A stretch of 13,015 nucleotides of DNA, taken from NCBI GenBank assembly GCA_030642005.1, contig DAOWOP010000066.1:1-13015 (forward strand), in the 5' to 3' direction. The translations under genes and the position numbers were made by a program. This stretch comes from Planctomycetales bacterium. Lineage in GTDB: Bacteria > Planctomycetota > Phycisphaerae > SM23-33. The notes below the pieces were generated by a model. It made no database searches and had not been told where the DNA came from. It worked only from the letters and a program-made list of their open reading frames with translations. Position 1 is the stretch's first letter. Every line of letters starts with the position of its first letter. Positions 1 through 6,286 of this stretch are shown here, one piece after another.

Positions 1-63
1 CCCCGTGACCGACATTCGATAGATGACATTTCGTTCGTCGAAGGTAAGATGGTGGTAGGGCAT
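1..63 (-). CDS. IS30-family transposase, N-terminus only (runs off window)
   Basis: Reading the minus strand from the ATG at 63, the 21 visible codons begin MPYHHLTFDERNVIYRM. This is the typical opening of IS30-family transposases (the HLT-x-x-ER segment that leads into the N-terminal helix-turn-helix used for terminal-repeat binding). The start is well supported: AAAAGGAG lies upstream with a 9-base spacer to the ATG. The DDE catalytic domain is outside the window, so integrity of the enzyme cannot be judged. Family assignment rests on recognition of this short motif and on an IS30-like terminal repeat just upstream (149-174). Confidence 0.8.
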   Translation of the reverse strand, partial: MPYHHLTFDERNVIYRMSVTG

Positions 64-148
64 CGTAGCGGCTCCTTTTGATCGAGGTTATTGGTTAACA
101 CCCTCAATCTACCGGAGTTCGTCTGCGATGTCCCTTGTATTCAGTCAT

Positions 149-174
149 CGTTGCACTTACGGTGTGAATTCGCC
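149..174 (-). repeat. Candidate IS30-type terminal inverted repeat (outer end at about 174)
   Basis: Read outside to inside on the minus strand, this segment has GGCGAATTCA, then a 6-base middle, then AAGTGCAACG. From memory, the left end of classic IS30 has the same plan (GATTCAA near the tip, GCAACA inside), and about 14 of 26 positions agree in an ungapped alignment. The position, upstream of a transposase start, fits. The partner repeat is not in the window, so the call is provisional. Confidence 0.45.
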
Positions 175-187
175 TTTTGTTCGCCTA

Positions 188-213
188 TTACGGGGACGGA
201 GCACTTGATTCCA
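188..213. repeat. Possible dispersed-repeat fragment forming the cupin 3' end
   Basis: The plus strand reads ACGGGGACGGAGCACTTGAT starting at 190. From memory this is very close to a phrase seen many times in intergenic DNA of planctomycetes and other bacteria (GGGGACGGAGCACTTAATTCC). If so, the last residues of the cupin (LESSAPSP) are supplied by the repeat, not by the original gene. No second copy is in this window, so the claim depends on recognition. Confidence 0.35.
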
Positions 214-685
214 ACCAGTTCTGAGTCGTCTGGTTCTCGAAGTAGTTGTCTGTAACCAGGCAAGGCATGGACACCTCCAGGATCAGCGAGTTGCCCTCGC
301 CGGCAAACGTATGCAGCCGGTCCGGCGGCATGACCAGCACGTCCCCCATACCCAGCGTGTGGTCCTCACCATCCGTTGTCATCTTCACGGCGCCTTTGAC
401 GACGAAGAACGTTTCGTGTTTTAGCGCGTGTTTGTGCGCGGGACAGCGCTGGCCATCAAAAAGGAACAGGTACTTGCCGCAGTAGCCGGCTTCAATCTCG
501 TTGGCGATCCAGTATTCGATCAGGCCGATGTGCTCGAAATCGCCCAGGCCGAAATCCAGAACCAACGGTTCGACCTCAGGCATAACCAGTCCCCATTCCT
601 CGATCTGTTCGCCAAATGCGGTCAGGGCCTTTTCCTTAATAGGCCCGGAAACTGCATTGACAACGGCTTTTTCCAGTTCTTTCAT
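188..685 (-). CDS. Single-domain cupin protein, possibly sugar-isomerase-like
   Basis: The protein has 165 residues and one cupin barrel. Motif 1 is H84-K-H86 with E91 and G98 (HKHALKHETFFVVKG). Motif 2 is the GDVLVMPPDRLHTF segment with H125. The four usual metal ligands H84, H86, E91 and H125 are all present, so a metal-binding and probably catalytic cupin is likely. The phrase GQRCPAHKHALKHETFF resembles D-lyxose isomerase or sugar-phosphate isomerase cupins, but substrate cannot be read from sequence. A charged helical N-terminus (1-35) precedes the barrel. It starts 13 bases after the AOR stop, with GAGAG as a modest ribosome site, and is the last gene of the minus-strand operon. The last eight codons lie in a segment (188-213) that looks like a dispersed repeat, so the natural C-terminus may be altered. 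Confidence 0.85.
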   Translation of the reverse strand: MKELEKAVVNAVSGPIKEKALTAFGEQIEEWGLVMPEVEPLVLDFGLGDFEHIGLIEYWIANEIEAGYCGKYLFLFDGQRCPAHKHALKHETFFVVKGAVKMTTDGEDHTLGMGDVLVMPPDRLHTFAGEGNSLILEVSMPCLVTDNYFENQTTQNWLESSAPSP

Positions 686-698
686 CTTTTTCTCTCGC

Positions 699-2636
699 TT
701 AATTCTCCAGGCCCAGTTCGCCCAGTTTCCCTGTCGTTGGTCGGCCGGTTTCGACGTCCCAGCCTCTCAGTCTGTAGTATTCATCCATCACCTTCATGAA
801 TCCCCCCCTGTCCAGTTTGATACCATCCTTATCCGGCTGCTCAAAGTACGGAATCACCTTTTCATCATCTTCTCTGCTGCGGCCATATCTCACCTCGATC
901 ATTCTTTCCAGATTGAATATTCTCTCACCCGCACGATCCAAATCCGACTCGCTCATATCTATTCCCGTTGCAGTGGAGAACAATTTGCTTTCCAAAGATG
1001 TATCCCAATATCCGTCTTCTGTTTGAATGCTGAATATCCGGGGGAAATTCCAATCGCAAAGGAGCAGGCTTGACAGTATGCACCCTCTATTACCATGCCA
1101 TATTGCGGGTATCGCTTTGCTTTCCGGAGGGTCATACGACACATTTGGGTCGAAAGCATCTTCGGTGCCGTATATTCGCCTGGATATAGCCAGCACTTTA
1201 TCCCACGAAAGACGACCACCGTATTCCTTGGGCCAGGAATGTATGTTACTCAGGTAATGGTGTGCGGAGTCGCTGACCGGATCTCGCGTATCGATTGCCC
1301 ACAACAATGCCGTTACAAGCCAGTAAGGAAAGCGGCAGGTGTTTCCGGTATCCCAACGCCCGCCGGTGTGAGCGATATATCCTATTGGACAGTCCGGAGC
1401 ACCAGGATACATCCTGGAGATGAAATGTCTCCCATTACCCTGAAAAAGTTCGTCAGCGGCCCTGCAAGTTCCCTCTGACAGGACATCCCCGATACCTTCC
1501 CGATAAGCAATCTTACGAACGACCGTCAACCAAAACAGCGGGGGCGCCTCCGGACCTTCGGTAGGCTTAAAATGAGTTGTGGGTTTCCAAAAAGGCGCAG
1601 GACAATCAATTTCCGGTATCGGAACGCCGTCGATATCCGCTATCAGCCCCTCTTTCCTGCACAACTCCAGCCACGGTACTATGCTATAAGCAACTTCCCA
1701 TGTATTTACGCCGTATTTCTGAAAAGCAGTCTTTACCTCAAATTCTCCTTCCATGGTGCCGGTTGGTATTTGATTGCACAGGTCGAGTCCGCTATTGAGC
1801 GCACCGTCAGTTACTCCGGGGAGTTTTTTTCGATATCTGGCTACACAGTGTGCTCTACAGGCGGTAGTACATGCCTGAATGTGTATGTGGGGGCCGGTCG
1901 GCGGTTTCACAGGAATTTCTTGAGGCCAGCACATTTCATTCCCCACGGACAGGCAGGCCTTCATAAACTTCTCCGGCGAGGCTATTCTTACACCCCCCGT
2001 ACCTCTTACTACGATCGCCTTGAGATTTTTGGACCCCATGACCGCGCCGAATCCCCCCTGGCCGGCGGCGTTCTTCGTGTCGCTCTGAATTGTGGCTATC
2101 CTGACCAGTCTTTCACCCGCCGGACCGATACATAACACTTTAACTTCGGAACCATGCTCATTCATAAGCCATTTGATCGTGGAAAACGTGTCGAGACCCC
2201 ATAGGTCTTTTGCACTCCTGATCTCGACATGGCCATCATTTATCCACAGATATACGGGTTTTTCCGCCTTGCCCTGAACGACAATGCCGTCATAGCCGGC
2301 GTATTTCAGTTCGGGACCCCAACGCCCTCCTATTGAGGAGCGGGAGTAACGCGGCACAGGGTATCTCGCCGGCGCTATCCCGCCGATCTCTATCCTTCCT
2401 GAGCCGGAGGCCAGGGTTCCAGTCAGGGGGCCGGTCATGAACATCAGCATATTCCGGGAATCGAACGCCCCTACATCGGGAGACAATTCTTCCCAGGCTA
2501 TCCTGGCGTTAATCCCTCTGCCGCCGATGAACCTTTTTCCGTATTCCAGGGTGCGCGCAATACTCGTCTTGCCCGTATCAAGGTTGATCCTCAGGATTTC
2601 TCCCACCCATCCGCATAACCTATCGCGTTTTCTCAT
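699..2636 (-). CDS. Aldehyde:ferredoxin oxidoreductase family (tungsten/molybdenum bis-pyranopterin enzyme)
   Basis: The protein has 645 residues, near the usual 600-630. Family landmarks in order: GWVGEILRINLDTGK (9-23), IGGRGINA (37-44), TGPLTGT (68-74), GPELKYAGYDGIVVQGKAE (107-125), GPAGERLVRIA (171-181), GSKNLKAIVVRGT (201-213), the cluster ligands C256, C260 and C264 with C527, LERMIEVRYGRSREDD (576-591) and the C-terminal DEYYRLRGWD (618-627). Members carry a tungsto- or molybdopterin and one [4Fe-4S] cluster and interconvert aldehydes and carboxylates, or act on other carbonyl substrates. Substrate cannot be assigned. The first three cysteines are spaced C-X3-C-X3-C, not the usual C-X2-C-X3-C. 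The start overlaps the ferredoxin by 17 bases, with GGGGAG upstream. Base composition is AT-richer than its neighbours (sampled 60-base blocks 38-47% GC against 58-70%), which suggests a different history. Confidence 0.93.
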   Translation of the reverse strand: MRKRDRLCGWVGEILRINLDTGKTSIARTLEYGKRFIGGRGINARIAWEELSPDVGAFDSRNMLMFMTGPLTGTLASGSGRIEIGGIAPARYPVPRYSRSSIGGRWGPELKYAGYDGIVVQGKAEKPVYLWINDGHVEIRSAKDLWGLDTFSTIKWLMNEHGSEVKVLCIGPAGERLVRIATIQSDTKNAAGQGGFGAVMGSKNLKAIVVRGTGGVRIASPEKFMKACLSVGNEMCWPQEIPVKPPTGPHIHIQACTTACRAHCVARYRKKLPGVTDGALNSGLDLCNQIPTGTMEGEFEVKTAFQKYGVNTWEVAYSIVPWLELCRKEGLIADIDGVPIPEIDCPAPFWKPTTHFKPTEGPEAPPLFWLTVVRKIAYREGIGDVLSEGTCRAADELFQGNGRHFISRMYPGAPDCPIGYIAHTGGRWDTGNTCRFPYWLVTALLWAIDTRDPVSDSAHHYLSNIHSWPKEYGGRLSWDKVLAISRRIYGTEDAFDPNVSYDPPESKAIPAIWHGNRGCILSSLLLCDWNFPRIFSIQTEDGYWDTSLESKLFSTATGIDMSESDLDRAGERIFNLERMIEVRYGRSREDDEKVIPYFEQPDKDGIKLDRGGFMKVMDEYYRLRGWDVETGRPTTGKLGELGLEN

Positions 2637-3096
2637 ACTTCAGCGCTCCCCAGGGACAGGCCTCAACACAAGCGGGTCCTTCGTCTCTTTCTCTGCACAA
2701 GTCGCACTTGATATAAACCTTCTTCTCGGAATGCAAACGTATCACCCAGCCGCCGGTATTTAACGGACAGGCATCGGCGCACTTCCCGCAGCCCACGCAT
2801 ACACTCTGGTCTATTATTCTCGCTCCCGTCCTTTCGTCCACAATCAATGCGCCTTCAACCGGACAGGCGTGCAAACATGCCGGGTCGGGGCATTGTCTGC
2901 AAAATGTTACTTCATTATTCTCTCCTTCGAACACCTTAGGCGTAACGTGTATGCGAGCCAGAAAGGGATTGCACTGCCCTTCATGGAATAACGAGCAGGC
3001 AAGTTCACAGCATCGACATCCGGAGCATATGGCGCCATCGAAAGTGATCCTGAACTTTGGTTTCATCGCCTGTTTTTTGGGGGGTGAAGAGGGCAT
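2620..3096 (-). CDS. Ferredoxin-like electron carrier with four [4Fe-4S] motifs, partner of the AOR
   Basis: The 158-residue protein has sixteen cysteines in four cluster motifs of the HycB/DmsB/AOR-associated type: C24/C27/C30/C34, C66/C69/C74/C78, C100/C103/C106/C110 and C131/C134/C143/C147. C29 and C42 are extra. No signal peptide or membrane segment is seen, so it should be a cytoplasmic electron-transfer subunit. The open frame extends to an ATG at 3156 inside the NTPase gene. The ATG at 3096 is preferred because AAGGAGG lies upstream and it falls immediately after the NTPase stop. The next ATG at 3066 has no ribosome site. It overlaps the AOR start by 17 bases, so the two are translationally linked and probably form a complex or an electron pair. 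Which clusters bind AOR and what the final acceptor is are unknown. Confidence 0.9.
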   Translation of the reverse strand: MPSSPPKKQAMKPKFRITFDGAICSGCRCCELACSLFHEGQCNPFLARIHVTPKVFEGENNEVTFCRQCPDPACLHACPVEGALIVDERTGARIIDQSVCVGCGKCADACPLNTGGWVIRLHSEKKVYIKCDLCRERDEGPACVEACPWGALKYEKTR

Positions 3097-3097
3097 T

Positions 3098-3715
3098 CTA
3101 GTCCTTGCCTCCTTCGCAGCGTTTGTGCAAATCACGGGAAAATACCGGACACTCAAGGTGATGGCGGCGCGTCCCGCAGTCGAGTTCTTCCAGCATTCGG
3201 ATCACGGTCTCGGCAGCGTCGGGGCCGGCTGCGGGAATGGCGCTTGGGCAGCCGCCGGGATAGAGTCGCTTAACCAAGTCGATTATTTCCTCGCGGACGA
3301 CCAGCAGCACAAGGGCCTTCGCCGAACGAACCAACGTGTCGACAGCCCTTCGCCAGCCGTCGCCTCGTATTTCGAGAGGCCCGAACTCATCCACAACCAC
3401 CAGTTCAGCGTCGCGTGTCGCCTCCAGGCCCAATGCCTCGGCGCCGAGGGCCAGTCCCTCGGCTTTGAAACCGAAGGCCCCGGCCTGTTGTGCTTCCATC
3501 CGGTCCAACCGGGCGAGAGATGCACGACTGCCCGTGCGGAGGTCCACTGCATCGAAACCGACAAGTCTTCCATTGCGATAGACGCCGGGAGCCAACAGGC
3601 CCGCCACAGCGAAGCCTCGCGCCTTGGCGAGATCGACCAATGCCGCCGCGGCGGTCGTCTTGCCGGAATGCTTCGGGCCGGTCCACAAGATAAAATTGGT
3701 GTGCGGCTGGGCCAT
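3098..3715 (-). CDS. P-loop NTPase, THEP1/nucleoside-triphosphatase-like
   Basis: The 205-residue protein has a Walker A loop GPKHSGKTT (13-21), a strand-helix-strand that reads RGFAVAGLLAPGVYRNGRLVGFDAVDL (33-59, typical of THEP1-like proteins in which this stretch follows the P-loop helix), and a Walker B LVVVDEFGPLE (105-115) with D109 and E110. The C-terminus is cysteine- and histidine-rich (C180, C189, C200, several H), which might bind metal. THEP1 proteins hydrolyse NTPs in vitro and their cell role is poorly known. MobB-like cofactor adaptors have a similar fold, so a function in loading or inserting the pterin cofactor is a possible but unproven reading of its place beside AOR. Its start is 13 bases after the membrane-protein stop with only GGA as ribosome site. 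It ends one base before the ferredoxin start. Confidence 0.8.
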   Translation of the reverse strand: MAQPHTNFILWTGPKHSGKTTAAAALVDLAKARGFAVAGLLAPGVYRNGRLVGFDAVDLRTGSRASLARLDRMEAQQAGAFGFKAEGLALGAEALGLEATRDAELVVVDEFGPLEIRGDGWRRAVDTLVRSAKALVLLVVREEIIDLVKRLYPGGCPSAIPAAGPDAAETVIRMLEELDCGTRRHHLECPVFSRDLHKRCEGGKD

Positions 3716-3728
3716 GGCGAAAGTCCAA

Positions 3729-4364
3729 TCAAACGTGAACGGTTACTGCAACAACCCACAGCGCAACCGTAGTCAGGCAGGCGCCGCCGACAGCAAGTCT
3801 CCAACTGATTACCGAAAGTCTGCCCGCCCTTTGTTTGAGAACCTTGACCAGGCCGAAACAGGCCGGTACAAAGACCGCACTGCCGACGGCGGCCAGACTT
3901 CCACTGATTCCGACATACCGCAAGACCTTGACCATGCCACCGGCGACCCAGGGCCGATAACGAAACACATACGTGATCGCCAGGGCAAACAACACGTAAC
4001 TCATATACGTCGCCGCCACCGCGCAAGCCGCCTTGTTTCTCTTCGGCAGCGTGCTGAAGACCACATCGTACGCCAGGCCGATCAGAACAACGGCAAGAAG
4101 ATGGCACGGAAAGAACGGCGTCCCGGCAATCGCGCAGAGCATTGCCACGCACTTATACAGGGCTGCGCAACAGCCGATCGCCATCGACGATCCGATTTGC
4201 GGAAAATAGGCCCTGCCGACAGACAAAACACCGAGAGCAATTATGGTTAATGGTACCGAGGCGTAGCGGAAACCCGGTCGGTAAAGCATTTCACCGAGGA
4301 ATACTTCCGAAACACCCCAAAGTGTGCCGAAAAACAAGATTCCCAGGATCGTGGTCTTTTTCAT
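3729..4364 (-). CDS. Polytopic membrane protein of unknown function
   Basis: I do not recognise a named family with certainty. From the ATG at 4364 the 211-residue protein begins MKKTTILGILFFGTLWGVSE and has about six or seven hydrophobic segments, near residues 4-22, 33-50, 57-78, 84-102, 110-131, 146-168 and 187-209. A polar loop PKRNK separates segments four and five. The overall look (small, about six helices, short loops) recalls S-components of ECF-type transporters, but I cannot show the diagnostic motif. An upstream ATG at 4409 is possible. The 4364 start is preferred because GGAG is spaced 8 bases from it and the protein then begins directly with a membrane segment, whereas GGGAG lies only 2-3 bases from the 4409 ATG. 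First gene of the tight AOR cluster. A role in importing a metal, cofactor precursor or substrate is a guess from context. Confidence 0.75.
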   Translation of the reverse strand: MKKTTILGILFFGTLWGVSEVFLGEMLYRPGFRYASVPLTIIALGVLSVGRAYFPQIGSSMAIGCCAALYKCVAMLCAIAGTPFFPCHLLAVVLIGLAYDVVFSTLPKRNKAACAVAATYMSYVLFALAITYVFRYRPWVAGGMVKVLRYVGISGSLAAVGSAVFVPACFGLVKVLKQRAGRLSVISWRLAVGGACLTTVALWVVAVTVHV

Positions 4365-4460
4365 CACTCTGGCTCCGTTTTCTGATCCGTCTATACGATA
4401 CTTGCTCATTCTCCCACGAGAGTTACGGCAGCGCCAAAGAAAAAGCGAGACCCGCGCCGG

Positions 4461-5300
4461 TTATCTCTTTTTCCTCCTGCCCAGCAGCGCCGCGCCGCCG
4501 ACCAGCAGCAGTGCCGCCGGGGTTGGGGCGGGAACAAAGTCGCCGCTATTGCGGGTCAGAAGTTGATAATAGTCGTAACCGCTGCTTGGTTTAGTGTACT
4601 GTTCCAATATTCCGACGACCGCTTCGAAGTTCCGGCCTGTCTGGACCCAGTAGTGATAATCCTCTCCGACCTGCCGGTCCACGTTCATGTAATCCGCAGC
4701 CCAGCAGGTACCGCCCAACCCGACGAGTTCGTAGTTGTCGCAGTGTGACCCTAATCCGTTTTCGTCCACGTTCAGGGTTACATTTTCCACCTTCAGCAGC
4801 ATCCCCTCATATTTTTCCGCTTCGCCGGGATCGGCGCTGAGGTCCCCGGCGCCGAGCAACGAAGGGTTGACGACGGTTGGCTCGACGACGTGTCCGCTGC
4901 TGATGATCGTCAGCGCGGAGCCGTATCCGACGCCGTCGAAGAGCAGGTACGTGGCGCCCCGGCTCTCATCCACGCGCACGTTGGTAAAGTCCACGCGGTC
5001 TCCTATCCCAAAGGCGGACGCCGGTGTTGCATCCATAATCTTGATCTCAATGCCGGCCCATTCGCTGAAGTTTGGGTCCTGAATGACCACTCGCGCGAAA
5101 CTCTTTCCCGGCGGGTTGGCCGCGTACGTTACGACCCCTCCGGTAACATCAACCACTTGTGGGCTTAACTCATCGTAGTAAGTCGATTGCCAGTTGTGGC
5201 CGAGGTCGCTGTACTGCACTTCCGGAATGGTCAATGCCGTCGAAGTGCCCGGTAGAAGAATCCATGCCAACGCAAACGTTATCAGATATTTTTTTTCCAT
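4461..5300 (-). CDS. PEP-CTERM-type exported protein with OB-fold-like repeats
   Basis: The 279-residue protein starts with a signal peptide (MEKKYLITFALAWILLPGTS, cut probably near residue 22) and ends with a sorting tail: PAPTPAA at 257-263, a hydrophobic segment, then RRKKR. That is the tripartite PEP-CTERM plan, recognised by an exosortase (none in the window), so the product is likely anchored at or released from the cell surface. Residues 48-135 (VVDVTGGVVTY, FARVVIQDPN, GDRVDFTNVRVDE) and 160-255 (EKYEGMLLKVENVTL, EAVVGILEQY, YQLLTRNSGDF) look like two OB-fold units of the kind that accompany secreted nucleases, but no nuclease domain is present. The frame extends upstream to 5681, but this part is antisense to codons of the next gene. 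The ATG at 5300 has AAGGA upstream and the signal peptide follows at once. It lies 31 bases after the pseudopilin stop, so co-transcription is likely. Confidence 0.85.
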   Translation of the reverse strand: MEKKYLITFALAWILLPGTSTALTIPEVQYSDLGHNWQSTYYDELSPQVVDVTGGVVTYAANPPGKSFARVVIQDPNFSEWAGIEIKIMDATPASAFGIGDRVDFTNVRVDESRGATYLLFDGVGYGSALTIISSGHVVEPTVVNPSLLGAGDLSADPGEAEKYEGMLLKVENVTLNVDENGLGSHCDNYELVGLGGTCWAADYMNVDRQVGEDYHYWVQTGRNFEAVVGILEQYTKPSSGYDYYQLLTRNSGDFVPAPTPAALLLVGGAALLGRRKKR

Positions 5301-5331
5301 TGTCGGTCTTGTCCTTTGCATTGTCCTGTTT

Positions 5332-6165
5332 TCAGTGTGGGTAGGGGAACCAGTTTGGGTCGTCTCGCGGCGGGACTTCCATCTCTGCCGGCCAGGAGGG
5401 TTTCCAGACGCTGTCGGTCCATTCGCTGTGCCCGTCGCAGTAGAGAATCGTCCCGCCGAGTTTGTCGTCCTGTCGCCTGTGACGGATGCTGAAGGCCTTG
5501 GGGTAACTGCCGCAGTATTTGCCCGTCTTCCGATACGGTTCCTTACCGTCGTAACCTCTCTGCGGATCCAACAACTGGTCGAACAGAAGCACCACACGGC
5601 CCGGCTGGACGATCCGGCAGGTTTTGAGGAAACTCGGCATCGGCACACCGTCGTCGCCAGGGGCGCGCCAGCAGTCTTCATCGAGTTCCAGGCACGAGTT
5701 CATTGCGTAACTGAAGTAGCCTTCGCGGGAAGGGCGATAGCGGTAGCGGCTGTCCGGCAGGATGCGTGCGGCGGGGCATTGGAAGATAGAGTCCGGACCA
5801 GGTTTGTGGAAAAGCCGATGGTCGCGCCATGGTCGCTCGCCGAGGATCGGCGGCAGCACGTCCACCCAGCCGAAGCGGTCGGCTGGACCTTTGTCGCGGT
5901 CCAGCCCGTCGGCGTGGGGATAATAGCCATTGTTCTCGGCGGCGTACACCACAAACGCCTGCCCCCAATGGTGAAGTCGGCTCTGACAGACCGCCAGTGC
6001 GGCCAAGGCCCTGGCCCGCGCCAGCGACGGGACGAACATCGCCGCGAGCAGCGCGATAACCGCCGCCACGATCAGCATCTCGAGCATCGTAAAACCGCCC
6101 CTATGAGCATATGCCGACACCACCGACCGTACATGAACAGAATCCTGATTATGTAAATCGGACAC
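5332..6165 (-). CDS. Type II/IV pseudopilin-like protein with prepilin methylation site
   Basis: The prepilin signal is HRGG|FTMLEM followed by a hydrophobic helix (residues 30-48), with Glu at +5 of the mature protein, as required by prepilin peptidase/methylase. The C-terminal GGTILYCDGHSEW (237-249) is the DGH element of the large planctomycete family of H-X9-DG pseudopilin-like proteins. In between lie a long periplasmic region rich in Tyr/Arg and several Cys. Such proteins are numerous in planctomycetes; individual functions are unknown. The preferred start is GTG at 6165, because AGGAG is placed exactly 8 bases upstream and gives a 24-residue leader. An in-frame ATG at 6204 (AAGG with 5-base spacing) would give 290 residues and a 37-residue leader. 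A promoter is seen at 6222-6250. The gene is followed closely by the PEP-CTERM gene. Confidence 0.85.
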   Translation of the reverse strand: MSDLHNQDSVHVRSVVSAYAHRGGFTMLEMLIVAAVIALLAAMFVPSLARARALAALAVCQSRLHHWGQAFVVYAAENNGYYPHADGLDRDKGPADRFGWVDVLPPILGERPWRDHRLFHKPGPDSIFQCPAARILPDSRYRYRPSREGYFSYAMNSCLELDEDCWRAPGDDGVPMPSFLKTCRIVQPGRVVLLFDQLLDPQRGYDGKEPYRKTGKYCGSYPKAFSIRHRRQDDKLGGTILYCDGHSEWTDSVWKPSWPAEMEVPPRDDPNWFPYPH

Positions 6166-6221
6166 TTCGGCTTCTCCTGATTTACCAGAAAAACAGAGCG
6201 CCATACCGCCTTACCGCCTGG

Positions 6222-6250
6222 AGCATAACACCACGGCATATGCCGATCAA
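6222..6250 (-). promoter_or_regulatory. Sigma70-like promoter for the pseudopilin/PEP-CTERM genes
   Basis: On the minus strand, TTGATC (6250-6245) is followed after exactly 17 bases by TATGCT (6227-6222). Each box matches the consensus at four of six positions, including the key T, A and final T of the -10. Transcription would begin near 6215, leaving a leader of about 50 bases before the GTG start, or about 11 before the alternative ATG at 6204. The gap between the nagA-like gene and the pseudopilin gene (6166-6286) holds nothing else clear. Confidence 0.45.
6234..6245. promoter_or_regulatory. 12-bp perfect palindrome in the promoter spacer, candidate operator
   Basis: CGGCATATGCCG is identical to its reverse complement and covers the -35-proximal end of the spacer of the promoter at 6222-6250, touching the -35 box. 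A dimeric regulator bound here would block polymerase. A partial copy, GCATATGCCGA, recurs at 6107-6117 inside the pseudopilin coding region. No regulator gene is in the window, so the role is inferred from position and symmetry only. Confidence 0.35.
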
Positions 6251-6286
6251 GAGACAGAGCATGGCACAATAACCCGTGTTGTCGCG

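Larger units (their letters stand above)
1..174 (-). mobile_element. Left end of an IS30-like insertion sequence
   Basis: The element holds the transposase start (63), a leader of about 85 bases and a probable outer end near 174. The outer end is set by the candidate terminal repeat at 149-174. Only 13 bases separate it from the TAA of the cupin gene (188-190), so the element sits directly behind the five-gene operon, with its transposase in the same direction. The other end and any target duplication are off the window. The outer boundary may be wrong by several bases. Confidence 0.6.

Noticed and set aside
2951..3772. Plus-strand open frame of 273 codons
   Set aside because: Antisense to the NTPase and ferredoxin, whose motifs are unambiguous; its own sequence has no domain.
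3283..4152. Long minus-strand open frame of 289 codons overlapping the NTPase and membrane protein
   Set aside because: It is another frame of two well-supported genes, is rich in Cys/Arg/Trp and has no recognisable domain. GC-rich sequence leaves such frames open by chance.
4410..4460. Intrinsic terminator or promoter between the PEP-CTERM gene and the AOR cluster
   Set aside because: On the minus strand CTTTTTCTTT follows GCGGGTCTCGC, but the stem is only three base pairs, and no convincing -35/-10 pair was found. Read-through from the upstream genes is possible.
5301..5681. N-terminal extension of the PEP-CTERM protein
   Set aside because: It is out-of-frame sequence of the pseudopilin gene on the same strand, rich in Arg/Thr/Ser, and the signal peptide begins at 5300.
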